Positions 1-8,102 of a stretch of 64,000 nucleotides of DNA are shown piece by piece. Source of the stretch: Massilia agilis. GTDB lineage: Bacteria > Pseudomonadota > Gammaproteobacteria > Burkholderiales > Burkholderiaceae_D. Position 1 is the stretch's first letter, and every line of letters starts with the position of its first letter. The stretch lies in contig NZ_JANUHB010000005.1 in the NCBI RefSeq assembly GCF_024756255.1, positions 248,001 to 312,000 on the forward strand, written 5' to 3'. Both the position numbers and the translations under genes were made by a program. Under the pieces are notes generated by a model. It worked only from the letters and a program-made list of their open reading frames with translations. It did not search any database and was not told the origin of the DNA.

Positions 1-88
1 TGCTCTCGCGGTCCAGAACGATGTAAGTCACGGTCCAGGTGTGCGGGTCGAAAAAGCCCTCGACCACCATTGCGTTTTGTTTTCCCAT
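1..88 (-). CDS. MBL-fold metallo-hydrolase, 5' part only (probable persulfide dioxygenase / Blh-like)
   Basis: Only the first 29 codons are in the window; the gene runs off the left edge. The start is ATG at 88 behind a GGAG ribosome site at about 95-98. The N-terminus reads MGKQNAMVVEGFFDPHTWTV and continues TYIVLDRES, which is how metallo-beta-lactamase-fold proteins of the persulfide dioxygenase / BigR-linked hydrolase type begin. The metal-binding HxHxDH motif lies outside the window, so activity cannot be checked. It is divergent from a FisR-type activator and has a sigma-54 promoter 45 bases upstream, which supports a role in removing sulfane sulfur. The family call rests on a short stretch plus context. 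Confidence 0.6.
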   Translation of the reverse strand, partial: MGKQNAMVVEGFFDPHTWTVTYIVLDRES

Positions 89-133
89 TATTGTCTCCAG
101 TTGTGCGGCAGCCATTGCCGGTACCAGGACTTT

Positions 134-149
134 TGCAAGCGCCATGCCA
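134..149 (-). promoter_or_regulatory. sigma-54 promoter (-24/-12) for the MBL-fold gene
   Basis: On the minus strand the element reads TGGCATGGCGCTTGCA. It has the invariant GG-N10-GC spacing and near-consensus -24 (TGGCA) and -12 (TTGCA) boxes. Transcription would start near 122, about 35 bases before the ATG at 88. A sigma-54 activator is encoded divergently, so the pair forms a simple local control unit. Confidence 0.75.
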
Positions 150-254
150 GCCCGCACTGATGTTGCGGATATTCTGCAAGTCGTTGAAATGAAAGGATTT
201 ATTTGTGGCGGGCGGGATCGGATGGGCGGCGCGCGCGGGGATTTCCGCCGGTAA

Positions 255-303
255 TGGCAGCCTGTGGCAGAAATTTGGCAGTTTATTGGCAGTTTTCTGG
301 CAG
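255..303. promoter_or_regulatory. five TGGCAG repeats phased at 10-11 bp (probable activator sites)
   Basis: TGGCAG occurs at 255, 265, 276, 287 and 298, a ladder with steps of 10, 11, 11 and 11 bases, so all copies face the same side of the helix. It lies 106-169 bases upstream of the divergent sigma-54 promoter, a normal distance for an upstream activating sequence, and 23 bases before the activator's own start codon. It could serve both activation and autoregulation. That the adjacent regulator binds it is inference. Confidence 0.5.
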
Positions 304-325
304 TCGCCGGCGCTGAAGGTGCATA

Positions 326-1687
326 ATGGACAGGTCATCGTTTCAGGTCGCCACCATGCCATCCGCACCGTCCGCCCCCCAGGTCCAGGCGCTCGTCTCA
401 TTCCTTGAGCACGAGTCCGAGCCAATGATTGTCCTCGACGTTGATTACAACATCCTTGCATCCAACACGGCCTACCAGCGCCAGTTCGGAATCGCCGGGC
501 ACAGCGCGGCCGGGCAGAAGTGTTACCGGGTATCGCACCACTACGACGTGCCGTGCGACCTGGCGGGCGAGCACTGCCCGATGAAGAAGGCCCAGGAAAA
601 GCGCGGCCCCGACCGCGTGCTGCACATCCACCACACGCCGCGCGGGCCGGAACACGTGAACGTTGAATTGCGGCCGATCCTGGACGACGCGCACGAGGTC
701 GTGGCTTATGTGGAACGGCTGGTCACGGTGCGCAATGCATCGGCGCGCACCACCAGCGATGGACTGGTCGGGCGCTCGCCCGCCTTCGTGCGCGCGCTCG
801 AATCGCTGCAGCGGGCCGCGCCGGCCATGCTGCCGGTGCTGCTGCTGGGCGAATCGGGCAGCGGCAAGGAACTGTTCGCGCGCGCGCTGCACGAAGCCAG
901 CGACCGCGCCGCCGGACCGTTCGTCGTGGTCGATTGTTCAGGGCTCACCGAAACGCTGTTCGAGAGCGAACTGTTTGGCTACGAAAAGGGTGCGTTCACC
1001 GGCGCGCTGGCGCGCAAGCACGGCCTGGTCGAGACGGCGCGCGGCGGCACCTTGTTCCTGGATGAGATTGGCGACGTCCCGCTGGGCATGCAGGTCAAGC
1101 TGCTGCGCCTGATCGAAAGCGGCACCTACCGTCGCGTGGGCGGGCTGGAGACGCTGCACAGCGATTTTCGCCTGGTGGCCGCGACCCACAAGCCGCTGGC
1201 GGACATGGTCGCGGACGGGCGCTTTCGGCAGGACCTGTATTACCGCATCAGCGCCTATCCGATCCACCTGCCGGCGCTGCGCGAACGCGGCGACGACATT
1301 CCGCTGCTGATCGAGTCGGTGCTGCAGCGCCTGGCCAAGATGGGGCGGCCGTACCGGGTCACGTCGGAAGCATTGGCGGCGCTGCAGTCGTATAGCTGGC
1401 CGGGCAATATCCGCGAGCTGCGCAACGTGCTCGAACGTGCGACGCTGTTTGCGGACGACCGCGTGATCGGGCTCGCGCAGTTACCGGACTTCGTGCTCCA
1501 CACGCAGCCGGGCTTGCCCGCGCCGGGCGTGGCGACCCGTGCGGTGCCCACCGGCGCAAAGCTCACGGACCAGGCGCTGGCCACCTACGCGGCCGGCTTC
1601 GCGGGCACCCGCGCCGAACTCGCCCGTGCGCTCGGCATGAGCGAACGCACGCTGTACCGCCGCCTGAAAGCCTTGCAGCTGGCGTGA
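326..1687 (+). CDS. fisR: sigma-54-dependent activator, FisR-type sulfane-sulfur sensor
   Basis: A 453-residue enhancer-binding protein. Residues 20-130 form a PAS-like sensor, about 150-390 the AAA+ domain, and the last 40 residues a Fis-type helix-turn-helix. Visible motifs are Walker A GESGSGKE, the sigma-54 contact loop GAFTGA and the Walker B region LFLDEIGD. The sensor has C66, C77 and C84; their spacing of 11 and 7 equals that of the three reactive cysteines of Cupriavidus FisR, which detects polysulfide and activates persulfide dioxygenase genes. The start at 326 has a weak AAGG site; an internal ATG at residue 11 is also possible. It is divergent from an MBL-fold gene with a sigma-54 promoter. 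The FisR assignment rests on cysteine spacing plus context. Confidence 0.75.
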   Translation: MDRSSFQVATMPSAPSAPQVQALVSFLEHESEPMIVLDVDYNILASNTAYQRQFGIAGHSAAGQKCYRVSHHYDVPCDLAGEHCPMKKAQEKRGPDRVLHIHHTPRGPEHVNVELRPILDDAHEVVAYVERLVTVRNASARTTSDGLVGRSPAFVRALESLQRAAPAMLPVLLLGESGSGKELFARALHEASDRAAGPFVVVDCSGLTETLFESELFGYEKGAFTGALARKHGLVETARGGTLFLDEIGDVPLGMQVKLLRLIESGTYRRVGGLETLHSDFRLVAATHKPLADMVADGRFRQDLYYRISAYPIHLPALRERGDDIPLLIESVLQRLAKMGRPYRVTSEALAALQSYSWPGNIRELRNVLERATLFADDRVIGLAQLPDFVLHTQPGLPAPGVATRAVPTGAKLTDQALATYAAGFAGTRAELARALGMSERTLYRRLKALQLA

Positions 1688-1691
1688 ATGA

Positions 1692-1729
1692 AAAAGCCAG
1701 GCCACCTTTCGGTTGGCCTGGCTTTTATC
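1692..1729 (+). terminator. rho-independent terminator after the FisR-type gene
   Basis: A 13-bp stem (1692-1704 with 1714-1726) whose core is GCCAGGCCA/TGGCCTGGC ends in a T run. It begins 5 bases after the stop codon. The A run on the other side would let it work in both directions. Confidence 0.85.
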
Positions 1730-1743
1730 GTGCTGGTACCCGG

Positions 1744-1843
1744 TAGGGTGGGCAGGTCCTCCTGCCCACGCGTTCAATTGACAGCGACGTAGCGTTGGAT
1801 CATACCCTGGTTGGACGCGTGGGCGGGAAACCCGCCCACCCTA
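1744..1843. repeat. dispersed double-hairpin repeat, copy 1
   Basis: The 100-bp unit begins TAGGGTGGGC and ends GCCCACCCTA. Each end folds on itself (GTGGGCAGG/CCTGCCCAC and GTGGGCGGG/CCCGCCCAC), and the two outer ends are also complementary. The same architecture recurs at 30667, 33355, 43910, 54934 and 56034, with a half copy at 51632. This copy lies between the FisR terminator and a small membrane-peptide gene. Confidence 0.85.
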
Positions 1844-1851
1844 CGTACGCG

Positions 1852-1962
1852 TTAAGCGCTGAGGTTATGCTGTTCCTTGGCTGCGATGATGACCAGCGAT
1901 GCGACACGTGCAACCACGGCGGCAACGGCGATTCCGACAGTGACAAATCCAATAGCAGTCAT
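1852..1962 (-). CDS. small hydrophobic peptide, 36 residues
   Basis: A short reading frame encodes MTAIGFVTVGIAVAAVVARV followed by a second hydrophobic stretch and ends KEQHNLSA. Almost all of it could form one membrane helix. The start is supported by a good ribosome site (GAGGAAG, 5 bases before the ATG at 1962). The stop codon lies 9 bases from repeat copy 1. I recognise no family. The Shine-Dalgarno sequence and the single clean transmembrane segment are the arguments that it is a real gene. Confidence 0.5.
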   Translation of the reverse strand: MTAIGFVTVGIAVAAVVARVASLVIIAAKEQHNLSA

Positions 1963-2097
1963 GATTCTTCCTCTCGATTCAATGATGTCTGGTGCGGTGA
2001 TTCGATGAGTTGAAGTATAGGTAGCCGCCGTGTGCGAGGTAAGTTTTCGTTCATGATGCCGGCTATCACCCTCCAAAATACTTTGCAGCCGCAAAGG

Positions 2098-2113
2098 TGG
2101 CCCGTTTCTTGCG
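2098..2113 (+). promoter_or_regulatory. weak sigma-54-like element before nasT
   Basis: TGGCCCGTTTCTTGCG has the GG-N10-GC spacing, but departs from consensus at -24 (TGGCC) and after the -12 GC. The predicted start would lie about 3 bases before the nasT ATG, leaving almost no leader, so this may be chance. Confidence 0.25.
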
Positions 2114-2126
2114 TGCGTAAGCGGGC

Positions 2127-2762
2127 ATGAAATCCGAAAGTGCTTCACCCAGGCTGCGCATCGTGGTCGTCAACCCGACCACCGCCACCGACGAGGACGG
2201 CTCCGCCGCAGCCCAGGCGCGGCGTGGCGCGGCCCTGCGCATCGGCTTGCTCGAATCGGGCTACGACATCGTCGCCTCGCTGCCTGCCGATATCTTCCTG
2301 CCCGAGCGCATCGCCCAGCTGCAGCCCGACCTCATCATCGCCGACAGCGAATCGGACGCGCGCGACGTGCTCGAACACATCGTGCTGGCCACGCGCGCGG
2401 CGCCGCGGCCGATCGTGCTGTTCACCGACGACCAGGACGAGTCCAGCGTGGAAGCGGCGATGGCCGCGGGCGTGACGGCCTACATCGTGGCCGGGCTGCA
2501 GCCCGAGCGCGTCAAGCCGGTGCTCGACGTGGCGCTGGCACGCTTCCGGCGCGAGCGCAAGCTGCTCGACGAGTTGTCCGAGACGCGCCAGAAGCTGGCC
2601 GAGCGCAAGGTGGTCGAGCGCGCCAAGGGACTGCTGATGGCGCGCCACGCTCTGTCGGAAGAGCAGGCCTACCAGAAGCTGCGCAGCATGGCGATGAACA
2701 AGAACCTGAAACTGGCCGAGATCGCCCAGCGTATCCTCGATGTCGAGGACCTGCTGGGTTGA
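2127..2762 (+). CDS. nasT: NasT: ANTAR-domain antiterminator of nitrate assimilation
   Basis: A 211-residue response-regulator-like protein. Residues 10-130 resemble a receiver domain (PDLIIADSES, PIVLFTDDQD). Residues 140-205 form the ANTAR RNA-binding domain, recognisable from LAERKVVERAKGLLMARHAL and the following YQKLRSMAM. NasT binds two hairpins in the nitrate-operon leader and prevents early termination; NasS holds it inactive when nitrate is absent. Both the partner gene (nasS, 25 bases downstream) and a matching leader RNA (4101-4219) are present, which makes the assignment firm. Confidence 0.93.
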   Translation: MKSESASPRLRIVVVNPTTATDEDGSAAAQARRGAALRIGLLESGYDIVASLPADIFLPERIAQLQPDLIIADSESDARDVLEHIVLATRAAPRPIVLFTDDQDESSVEAAMAAGVTAYIVAGLQPERVKPVLDVALARFRRERKLLDELSETRQKLAERKVVERAKGLLMARHALSEEQAYQKLRSMAMNKNLKLAEIAQRILDVEDLLG

Positions 2763-2787
2763 GCGTGGCATTTAAAAGAGGAATCGT

Positions 2788-3966
2788 ATGACTGGCCTGC
2801 AAGGCAAGGGCGCGTTCGTCGCCGGATCGGATAAACCAGAGCGCAGCACGGTGCGGGTCGGCTTCATGCCGCTGACCGATTGTGCTTCCCTCGTCATGGC
2901 GTCGGTGCTGGGCCTGGACGAAAAATACGGCATCCGGATCGTGCTCAGCCGCGAGCAGTCGTGGTCGGGCATGCGCGACCGGCTGGTGCGGGGCGAACTC
3001 GATTGCGCCCAGCTGCTGTACGCCATGGTGTATGCGGTCGAACTCGGGGTCGGCACCGCGCAGAAGAGCATGGCGCTGCTGATGAACCTGAACCAGAACG
3101 GCCAGGCGATCACCCTGTCGCGCGCGCTGGCCGCACGCGGCGCAGTGGACGGAGCAGGGCTCGCCGCGCTGATGGCGAACGAAGCGCGGCGCTTCACGTT
3201 TGCGCACACTTTCCCGACCGGGAACCATGCGATGTGGTTGTATTACTGGCTGGCGGCGGCGGGCATCGATCCCATGACCGCCTGCCACGTGGCCACCGTG
3301 CCGCCGAACCAGATGGCGGCAAACCTTGCGGCCGGCCACATGGATGGCTTCTGTGCCGGCGAGCCGTGGGGCGAGCGCGCCGTGCGCGAAGGCGTGGGCG
3401 TGACCGTCGCCACCAGCCAGCAGGTCTGGCCCGACCATCCGGGCAAGGCGCTGGCGGCGTGCGCCGACTTCGCGCAGCACCATCCCAACACCTGCCGGGC
3501 GCTGGTCTCAGCGGTGCTGGAGGCCGGCCGCTGGATCGACGCTTCGGCGGCCAACCGCGAAGCGGCATCCGAGGCCATTGCGAGCCCCGCCTTTGTGAAC
3601 GTGCCACGCGAACTGATTCGCGAGCGGATGCTGGGCTGCTACAACGATGGCCTGGGCCACCGATGGCACGACCCGCACCGGCTGCGTTTCTACGGCGACG
3701 GCGCCGCCACTTTTCCCTACCTGTCCGACGCCATGTGGTTCATGACCCAGCACCGCCGCTGGGGCCTGCTCGCCTATGACCCGGACTACCGCGCCGTGGC
3801 CGAGCGCGTCAACCGGCTGGACCTGTATCGCGAGGCCGCAGCCGCCACCAACACGCCGCTGCCGTCGACCGTGACGCGCAGCTCGCGGCTCATCGACGGC
3901 CGTACCTGGAACGGGCGCGACCCAGCGCTGTACGCGGCATCGTTCGTGGCGCCCAGCCACGCCTGA
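2788..3966 (+). CDS. nasS: NasS: nitrate-sensing NrtA/CmpA-family binding protein
   Basis: A 392-residue protein of the nitrate ABC-transporter binding-protein family (VRVGFMPLTDCASLVMASVL, then FTFAHTFPTGNHAMWLYYW). It has no signal peptide, and no permease or ATPase gene is adjacent. That fits the soluble sensor NasS, which sequesters NasT until nitrate binds, rather than a periplasmic transport component. The start at 2788 has a clear AGAGGAAT ribosome site. It lies directly after nasT and is presumably cotranscribed; a sigma-54 promoter for the structural operon follows 107 bases downstream. Confidence 0.9.
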   Translation: MTGLQGKGAFVAGSDKPERSTVRVGFMPLTDCASLVMASVLGLDEKYGIRIVLSREQSWSGMRDRLVRGELDCAQLLYAMVYAVELGVGTAQKSMALLMNLNQNGQAITLSRALAARGAVDGAGLAALMANEARRFTFAHTFPTGNHAMWLYYWLAAAGIDPMTACHVATVPPNQMAANLAAGHMDGFCAGEPWGERAVREGVGVTVATSQQVWPDHPGKALAACADFAQHHPNTCRALVSAVLEAGRWIDASAANREAASEAIASPAFVNVPRELIRERMLGCYNDGLGHRWHDPHRLRFYGDGAATFPYLSDAMWFMTQHRRWGLLAYDPDYRAVAERVNRLDLYREAAAATNTPLPSTVTRSSRLIDGRTWNGRDPALYAASFVAPSHA

Positions 3967-4072
3967 GCCAGTCCCGCCGCTGGTGCGGCGTGCCGCATCA
4001 TTTTCGCGCAGGCTGCACCGCCATGAAGCGCAGCCTGTCCCGCCCGGCGCCCGCTTCCCTGTACGCGTTGGC

Positions 4073-4088
4073 TGGCACGCCTCTTGCA
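4073..4088 (+). promoter_or_regulatory. sigma-54 promoter of the nitrate assimilation operon
   Basis: TGGCACGCCTCTTGCA matches the sigma-54 consensus at both boxes with exact GG-N10-GC spacing. Transcription would start near 4099, immediately before the first leader hairpin. General nitrogen control by NtrC (encoded at 53443) is the likely activator, though no clear NtrC box was found close by. Confidence 0.88.
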
Positions 4089-4100
4089 ACTACTGCTGTC

Positions 4101-4151
4101 GGATCAACGGCGATCCCTTACATTTCACAGCCGGTCCAACGGCGGACTGGC
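4101..4151 (+). promoter_or_regulatory. NasT (ANTAR) antitermination leader: hairpins P1 and P2
   Basis: P1 is GGATC/GATCC (4101-4105 with 4112-4116) around the six-base loop AACGGC. P2 is an 8-bp stem (4130-4137 with 4144-4151, one G-U pair) around an identical AACGGC loop. Two hairpins with hexaloops having A at position 1 and G at position 4 are the known signature of ANTAR protein targets. They lie between the sigma-54 start site and an intrinsic terminator in front of narK, which is the expected position for NasT binding. Confidence 0.9.
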
Positions 4152-4161
4152 ACAGGACAAC

Positions 4162-4219
4162 GGCGTCCGCATTCCCCGGCCAATCCCTGGCCCTGGCATG
4201 CGGACGCCTTTTTGTTTTT
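4162..4219 (+). terminator. leader terminator controlled by NasT
   Basis: An 11-bp perfect stem GGCGTCCGCAT (4162-4172) pairs with ATGCGGACGCC (4198-4208), followed by T5-G-T5. It stands 15 bases before the narK start. A third AACGGC sequence (4159-4164) overlaps the base of its 5' arm, so NasT-stabilised P2 and this stem are close enough to influence each other. Confidence 0.9.
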
Positions 4220-4234
4220 CCGAAGGGATGACAC

Positions 4235-5536
4235 ATGGCCAGCAAAGCAAACCGCATCGCGCTCTTTTCGTTCAGTACGCCACAGATGCGTGCCTTCCAC
4301 CTCTCGTGGGTTGCATTTTTCGTCTGCTTCTTTGCCTGGTTCGCCTGCGCACCGCTCATGCCGGTGATTAAAGGCGAACTCGCGCTCTCGCCCGACCAGG
4401 TGGCGAACATCAATATCGCGGCGGTCGCGATCACCATCCTGGTGCGGCTCGCGATTGGCCCGTTGTGCGACCGTTACGGCCCGCGCAAAGCCTACACCGC
4501 GCTGCTGCTGCTCGGCGCGATTCCCGTGTTCGGTGTCGCGCTGGCGCAGAGCTACGAGAGCTTCCTGCTGTTCAGGCTCGGCATCGGCGCCATCGGCGCG
4601 AGCTTCGTGATCACGCAGTACCACACCTCGGTGATGTTCGCGCCCAAGGTGGTCGGCACCGCCAACGCGGCCAGCGCGGGCTGGGGCAACAGCGGCGGCG
4701 GCACCACGCAAGCCGTGATGCCGCTGCTGTTCAGCGCACTGGTGATGCTGGGCGTGAGCGAGAGCATGGGTTGGCGCCTGGCGCTGCTGGTGCCGGGCGT
4801 GATGCTGCTGCTGACGGCCGCGGCCTACTGGCGCTTCACCCAGGATTGCCCGGACGGTAACTACGATGCGCTGCGCGCGGCCGGCGTTCCGATCGAATCC
4901 GGCGGCAAGGGCGGCTGGGCGAGCTTCAAGGCGGCCTGCGCCAACCATCGTGCGTGGCTGCTGTTCGTCACCTATGGCGCGTGCTTCGGCATTGAACTGT
5001 TCATCCACAACATCGCGGCCACGTACTACGTCGAACACTATGGCCTGTCGCTGAAATCGGCCGGCCTGGCGGTCGGCGCATTCGGCCTGCTGGCGCTGTT
5101 TGCGCGCGCCCTGGGTGGCTGGGTATCGGACAAGGCGGCCGCCAGCCGCGACCTGAACAGCCGGGTCACGGTGCTGTTCGCGCTGATGGTCGGCGAAGGG
5201 CTTGGCCTGCTGTGGTTCGCCAATGCCGGCGCGGTGGACGCAGCCGTCGCGGCGATGCTGTTCTTTGGCTTGTTCACCCACATGGCCTGCGGCGCGACTT
5301 ACGCGCTGGTGCCCTTCGTCGAGCCCAAGGCGCTGGGCGGGGTGGCCGGCATCGTCGGCGCCGGCGGCAACGTCGGCGCGGTGCTGGCCGGTTTCCTGAT
5401 GAAAGGGACGGGCGACCTGCACCGCACGCTGCTGGTGCTGGGTGCGCTGGTGCTGGCGTCCAGCCTGTGCGCGCTGGCCGCCCGCTTTTCCATCCGTGCC
5501 GGCGACGCCGCCGGCGCGCCTTCCACGGCAGTCTAG
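4235..5536 (+). CDS. narK: NarK/NasA-type nitrate/nitrite transporter (MFS)
   Basis: A 433-residue major-facilitator protein with about 12 hydrophobic segments. It shows the family signature RLAIGPLCDRYGPRKAYTAL in the first loop and the glycine-rich nitrate signature around AASAGWGNSGGG and GAGGNVGAV. Its place as the first gene of an assimilatory operon indicates nitrate uptake. The start at 4235 follows a GAAGGGA site just beyond the leader terminator, so expression depends on NasT antitermination. The next gene (nirB) begins 10 bases after its stop. Confidence 0.92.
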   Translation: MASKANRIALFSFSTPQMRAFHLSWVAFFVCFFAWFACAPLMPVIKGELALSPDQVANINIAAVAITILVRLAIGPLCDRYGPRKAYTALLLLGAIPVFGVALAQSYESFLLFRLGIGAIGASFVITQYHTSVMFAPKVVGTANAASAGWGNSGGGTTQAVMPLLFSALVMLGVSESMGWRLALLVPGVMLLLTAAAYWRFTQDCPDGNYDALRAAGVPIESGGKGGWASFKAACANHRAWLLFVTYGACFGIELFIHNIAATYYVEHYGLSLKSAGLAVGAFGLLALFARALGGWVSDKAAASRDLNSRVTVLFALMVGEGLGLLWFANAGAVDAAVAAMLFFGLFTHMACGATYALVPFVEPKALGGVAGIVGAGGNVGAVLAGFLMKGTGDLHRTLLVLGALVLASSLCALAARFSIRAGDAAGAPSTAV

Positions 5537-5546
5537 GAGGCCAGCC

Positions 5547-8078
5547 ATGAAAGTCATCGTCATCGGCCACGGCATGGTTGGCCACAAATTCGTCGAAACG
5601 CTGGCATCAAGCATGCCGGCCGCGCAGCTGACCGTGCTGTGCGAGGAACCGCGTCCCGCCTACGATCGCGTGCACCTGTCGGAATATTTTGCGGGCAGGT
5701 CGGCGGACGAGCTGACGCTGGTCGCGCCGGGATTTTTCGAACGCCACAATATCGCGCTCAAGCTCAATGCACGGGCTGCAGCCATTGATCGTGTGGCCAA
5801 GACGGTGCGGCTTGCCAGCGGCGCGGTGCTCGGCTACGACAAGCTGGTGCTGGCGACCGGCTCATCGCCCTTTGTTCCGCCGATCCCGGGGCGCGAGCGT
5901 GCCGATTGCTTCGTCTACCGGACCATCGAAGACCTGGAGGCGATGCAGGAGTGCGGCGCTCGCTCGCGCTCAGGCGTGGTGGTGGGCGGCGGGCTGCTCG
6001 GGCTGGAATGCGCCAAGGCGCTGCGCGACATGGGCTTGAGCGCGCACGTGGTCGAATTTGCGCCGCGCCTGATGGCCGTGCAGGTGGACGATCCCGGCGC
6101 GAGGGTGCTGCGCGGTCGTATCGAAGAGCTGGGCGTGACTGTCCACACGCACAAGAACACGCAAGAGATCGTCGACGGCGACCAGGCGCGGCACCGGATG
6201 CGGTTCGCGGACGGCACCCACCTGGAAACGGACATGATCGTTTTCTCGGCCGGCATTCGCCCGCGCGACGAGCTGGCGCGGGCCGCCGGGCTGGCGACAG
6301 GGCCGCGGGGCGGGGTGGCAATCGACGACCGCTGCCTGACGTCCGACACGGACATCTACGCCATCGGCGAATGCGCCGCCTGGAACGGCCAGCTCTTCGG
6401 GCTGGTGGCGCCCGGCTACGACATGGCGCGCACCGCCGCGCGCCATTTGGCCGGACAGGCAGCCGCCTTCACCGGGGCGGGCCTGTCAACCAAACTCAAG
6501 CTCTTGGGCGTGGACGTGGCCAGCATCGGCGACGCGCATGGCAGCACGCCGGACAGCCGCAGCTACCAGTTCCTCGACGAGCGCAAGCAGGTGTACAAGA
6601 AGATCGTGGTGTCCGGCTGCGGCAAGCGGCTGCTGGGCGCGGTGCTGGTGGGCGACGCGGGCGAGTACGGCACGCTGCTGCAGGCCATGCTGAACCAGAC
6701 CGAGCTGCCGGAGTCGCCTGAGTTCATGATCCTGCCGCAGGCGGACGGCAAGTCCCGGCCGGCGCTCGGCGTGGCGGCCCTGCCGGCGACGGCGCAGGTC
6801 TGCTCGTGCAACGATGTCTCGAAGGGGGCACTGTGCGCGGCGGTGGCGGACGGCGCGACGACGCTGGCCGCGCTCAAGGCCGCCACCTGCGCCGGCACCA
6901 CTTGCGGTGGCTGCGTGCCGCTGGTGACCCAGGTGCTCAACGCCGAGCTGGAAAAGCAGGGCGTGGCCGTGTCCAATCACATCTGCGAGCACTTCCCGTA
7001 CTCGCGGCAGGAACTGTTCCACCTGGTCCGTGTCGGCCGCATCCGCACCTTCGCCGAGCTGCTGTCCAGGCACGGGAATGGCCTGGGCTGCGAGATCTGC
7101 AAGCCGACTGCCGCCAACATCCTGGCCTCGACCTGGAACGACTTCGTGCTCAAGCCCGAGCACGCGAGCCTGCAGGACACGAACGACTACTTCCTTGGGA
7201 ACATCCAGAAGGACGGGACGTATTCGGTGGTGCCGCGCATGCCGGGCGGCGAGGTCACGGCCGACGGACTGATCGCAGTGGGCCAGGTCGCCCGCAAGTA
7301 CGGGCTGTACACCAAGATCACCGGCGGCCAGCGCATCGACCTGTTCGGCGCGCGGCTCGAGCAGTTGCCGCAGATCTGGGAAGAGCTGATCGCGGCCGGG
7401 TTCGAGTCCGGCCACGCCTATGGCAAGGCGCTGCGCACGGTGAAGTCGTGCGTGGGCTCGACCTGGTGCCGCTACGGCGTGGGCGACAGCGTGGGCTTTG
7501 CGATCGCGCTGGAGAACCGCTACAAGGGCCTGCGCACGCCGCACAAGGTGAAGTTCGGCGTGTCCGGCTGCACCCGCGAGTGCGCCGAGGCGCAAGGCAA
7601 GGACGTCGGCCTGATTGCCACCGACAAGGGCTGGAACCTGTACGTGTGCGGTAACGGCGGCATGAAGCCACGCCATGCCGAGCTGCTGGCTTCCAACCTC
7701 ACCGAGGATCAGGTCGTGCAGCTGGTGGACCGCTTCCTGATGTTCTACGTGCGCACCGCCGACCGCCTGCAGCGCACCAGCACCTGGCGCGAGAACCTGG
7801 AGGGCGGGCTGGACTACCTGAAGCAGGTGGTGGTCGAGGACAAGCTGGGGATCGCGGCGGAGCTCGAAGCGGACATGCAGCACGTCGTCGATACCTATGT
7901 GTGCGAATGGAAGCACGCCGTGACCGATCCGGCCACGCGCAAGCGCTTCCGGCACTTCGTCAACAGCGATGCGGCGGACGCCAACGTGGTGTTCATGCCG
8001 GAGCGCGGGCAGGTGCGCCCGGCCACGCCGGAGGAACGCCAGCGCCGCATCATCCCTATCGCCGCACGCTCGGCCTGA
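5547..8078 (+). CDS. nirB: NirB: NAD(P)H nitrite reductase, large subunit
   Basis: An 843-residue siroheme enzyme that reduces nitrite to ammonium in the cytoplasm. Residues 1-300 form the FAD/NAD domain (VIGHGMVGHK). [2Fe-2S] BFD-type motifs start at C419/C421 (CSCND) and at GCEICKP. The siroheme/[4Fe-4S] cysteines are C635, C641, C675 and C679 (SCVGSTWC, GVSGCTREC). I chose ATG 5547, preceded by AGGAGG, over an upstream in-frame extension that would overlap narK. It lies between narK and nirD in the nitrate operon. Confidence 0.95.
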   Translation: MKVIVIGHGMVGHKFVETLASSMPAAQLTVLCEEPRPAYDRVHLSEYFAGRSADELTLVAPGFFERHNIALKLNARAAAIDRVAKTVRLASGAVLGYDKLVLATGSSPFVPPIPGRERADCFVYRTIEDLEAMQECGARSRSGVVVGGGLLGLECAKALRDMGLSAHVVEFAPRLMAVQVDDPGARVLRGRIEELGVTVHTHKNTQEIVDGDQARHRMRFADGTHLETDMIVFSAGIRPRDELARAAGLATGPRGGVAIDDRCLTSDTDIYAIGECAAWNGQLFGLVAPGYDMARTAARHLAGQAAAFTGAGLSTKLKLLGVDVASIGDAHGSTPDSRSYQFLDERKQVYKKIVVSGCGKRLLGAVLVGDAGEYGTLLQAMLNQTELPESPEFMILPQADGKSRPALGVAALPATAQVCSCNDVSKGALCAAVADGATTLAALKAATCAGTTCGGCVPLVTQVLNAELEKQGVAVSNHICEHFPYSRQELFHLVRVGRIRTFAELLSRHGNGLGCEICKPTAANILASTWNDFVLKPEHASLQDTNDYFLGNIQKDGTYSVVPRMPGGEVTADGLIAVGQVARKYGLYTKITGGQRIDLFGARLEQLPQIWEELIAAGFESGHAYGKALRTVKSCVGSTWCRYGVGDSVGFAIALENRYKGLRTPHKVKFGVSGCTRECAEAQGKDVGLIATDKGWNLYVCGNGGMKPRHAELLASNLTEDQVVQLVDRFLMFYVRTADRLQRTSTWRENLEGGLDYLKQVVVEDKLGIAAELEADMQHVVDTYVCEWKHAVTDPATRKRFRHFVNSDAADANVVFMPERGQVRPATPEERQRRIIPIAARSA

Positions 8079-8102
8079 CTATTTTCGCAAAGGAGAACAG
8101 CA

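Noticed and set aside
5442..5546. A longer N-terminus for NirB starting inside narK
   Set aside because: The extension reads as R/P-rich non-homologous sequence, while ATG 5547 has AGGAGG and the conserved MKVIVIGHGMVG start.
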